Positions 6,693 through 7,111 of a stretch of 7,111 nt of DNA are shown here, piece by piece (the stretch's first letter is position 1; each line of letters opens with the position of its first letter). Both the position numbers and the translations under genes were made by a program. The stretch comes from Prevotella sp. UBA7551 (GTDB taxonomy: Bacteria > Bacteroidota > Bacteroidia > Bacteroidales > Bacteroidaceae). The notes beneath the pieces were generated by a model. The model saw only the letters and a program-made list of their open reading frames with translations. It was not told where the DNA came from and did not search any database. The stretch is taken from contig DLLX01000077.1 in the NCBI GenBank assembly GCA_002479145.1, forward strand, positions 3,432 to 10,542. Direction: 5' to 3'.

Positions 6693-6741
6693 CCACCAAT
6701 ATGAACCCACTGAAGAACCCTCTTGGATGGCCTCGTTCCGC
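6677..6741 (-). promoter_or_regulatory. Structured 5' leader of the helicase gene that buries the first ATG
   Basis: On the minus strand GCGGAA (6741-6736) pairs with TTCCGC (6682-6677), and inside it GCCATCC (6731-6725) pairs with GGATGGC (6694-6688). An asymmetric internal loop of 4 and 5 nt separates the two stems. The ATG at 6692-6690 is in the middle of the inner stem, while the TTG at 6650 lies free downstream. The element starts only about ten bases after the -7 box, so it would form at the very 5' end of the mRNA. It could control translation, for instance with temperature or by helicase feedback, or it may just be a stable leader upstream of a TTG start. Confidence 0.55.
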
Positions 6742-6751
6742 TAACGGGGTG

Positions 6752-6782
6752 CAAATTTACTTATTTTCAAATGAATGAGCAA
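6752..6782 (-). promoter_or_regulatory. Promoter of the helicase gene
   Basis: On the minus strand TTG (6782-6780), part of CATTTG, then a 20-nt spacer and TAAATTTG (6759-6752) match the Bacteroidetes consensus exactly. The start is predicted near 6745. This leaves an untranslated leader of about 50 nt for the ATG at 6692 or about 95 nt for the TTG at 6650. Confidence 0.85.
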
Positions 6783-6837
6783 ATGTTTTGTCCAATAATT
6801 TGACCCCACTCAGCCAGCCGAACCCTCAGAAAATGAC

Positions 6838-6867
6838 TTGACCTGTGCTTCTACCGCCTGAATTTTG
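6838..6867 (+). promoter_or_regulatory. Weak candidate + strand promoter
   Basis: TTG (6838-6840), a 19-nt spacer and GAATTTTG (6860-6867) match TTG-N19-21-TAnnTTTG except for the first base of the -7 box. If used, transcription would start near 6874 and run through both hairpins toward the end of the window. The match is modest and could be chance. Confidence 0.25.
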
Positions 6868-6888
6868 CAGCAGGATGGGGAGAGAAAA

Positions 6889-6937
6889 CGGAACAGAAGA
6901 CGCACCCAACAAGTTGTCATTGTGCTCTTCTGCGCCG
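6889..6937. other. Imperfect hairpin in the right-end intergenic region
   Basis: CGG (6889-6891) pairs with CCG (6935-6937). After a 2x2 internal loop, CAGAAGA (6894-6900) pairs with TCTTCTG (6926-6932). After a bulged C at 6901, GCAC (6902-6905) pairs with GTGC (6922-6925). That makes 14 base pairs in all around a 16-nt loop. Neither side has a T-run, so it is not an intrinsic terminator. Strand is undetermined. Confidence 0.45.
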
Positions 6938-7010
6938 TCGCTCACCCACCCCAATGGTACACAACGGACGGAAGGCAACGCAATATGGCGAACCGAAAGC
7001 AATGACTTTG

Positions 7011-7049
7011 CCACCCTTTCCCAGTACAAAGCCTAAGGGAAAGAGGTGG
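7011..7049. other. 12-bp hairpin with one bulge
   Basis: CCACCCTTTCCC (7011-7022) pairs with GGGAAAG-A-GGTGG (7037-7049) over 12 bp with a single bulged A at 7044 and loop AGTACAAAGCCTAA. The nearest T-run on + begins at 7061, too far off for a standard terminator. It could be part of a structured leader or a remnant of an interspersed repeat. Confidence 0.5.
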
Positions 7050-7059
7050 AATCGGACAG

Positions 7060-7098
7060 ATTTTTAATTTAAAAACTCGAAATTTTTAAATTAAAAAT
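7060..7098. repeat. 16-bp AT-only inverted repeat
   Basis: ATTTTTAATTTAAAAA (7060-7075) is the exact reverse complement of TTTTTAAATTAAAAAT (7083-7098), with spacer CTCGAAA. Each arm is itself almost palindromic. Such a site can be a weak terminator, a cruciform or a binding site for an AT-preferring protein. It lies just before a possible ribosome site at 7100-7103. Confidence 0.7.
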
Positions 7099-7111
7099 TG
7101 GAGAAAAATAA

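Larger units (their letters stand above)
6783..7111. other. Gene-free right end with structured DNA/RNA
   Basis: No protein gene is supported. The two short open frames here (6845-7036 on + and 6826-7029 on minus) overlap each other almost completely and show no recognisable motif. The stretch contains two large imperfect hairpins and a 16-bp AT-rich inverted repeat. It ends in GGAG (7100-7103) plus an A-rich run, which would suit a ribosome site for a + strand gene starting just past 7111. That gene is an inference. Confidence 0.5.

Noticed and set aside
7003..7010. TGACTTTG as a -7 promoter box on +
   Set aside because: The second base deviates from TAnnTTTG and there is no TTG at the proper distance upstream.
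6826..7036. Two short frames, one on each strand, in the right-end spacer
   Set aside because: They overlap almost fully, have no convincing ribosome sites or motifs, and cover hairpins that suggest non-coding DNA.
7011..7049. Intrinsic terminator
   Set aside because: The stem is good, but no T-run follows closely on either strand.

Overview
The window reads as chromosome of a Bacteroidales bacterium, most likely Prevotellaceae. Three points support this. The promoters match the Bacteroidetes consensus (TTG, a spacer of about 20 nt, then TAnnTTTG). The first gene ends in a C-terminal sorting domain like those of type IX secretion cargo. The helicase and glycosyltransferases look like Bacteroidales versions. 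The coding DNA is fairly GC-rich and the intergenic DNA is AT-rich. No database search was possible, so family calls rest on motifs read from the translations.

Layout, left to right: (1) The 3' part of a secreted multidomain surface protein on + (3-1850): two jelly-roll/choice-of-anchor-J-like modules, a CARDB-like and an Fn3-like module, and a sorting tail. A GC-rich hairpin at 1932-1968 probably ends its transcript. (2) A protein-poor stretch at 1851-2580 with three exact-period 44-bp tandem repeats (2077-2208), then a strong candidate small RNA gene on the minus strand (about 2203-2398). The RNA has its own promoter (2406-2436), a long bulged rod with a GCGA loop, and an intrinsic terminator with a second GCGA loop. 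(3) A two-gene + operon with its own promoter (2528-2558): a GT4 glycosyltransferase (2581-3855) and a GT2 glycosyltransferase (3852-4643), overlapping by ATGA. (4) A bidirectional terminator (4659-4708) between convergent genes. (5) A DeaD/CsdA-type DEAD-box RNA helicase on minus (4725-6692) with a consensus promoter (6752-6782) and a 5' leader hairpin that buries the first ATG. (6) A gene-free right end (6783-7111) with two sizeable imperfect hairpins and a perfect 16-bp AT-rich inverted repeat, possibly the leader of a gene that starts just past the window.

The glycosyltransferase pair probably adds sugars to a cell-envelope polysaccharide or LPS; acceptor and sugar cannot be read from sequence. 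The helicase is a housekeeping or cold-adaptation factor acting on structured RNA and ribosome assembly. The least ordinary content is RNA-level: the small RNA with a 75-nt cytosine-free 5' segment, the tandem repeats touching its terminator, the start-occluding helicase leader and the structured right end.
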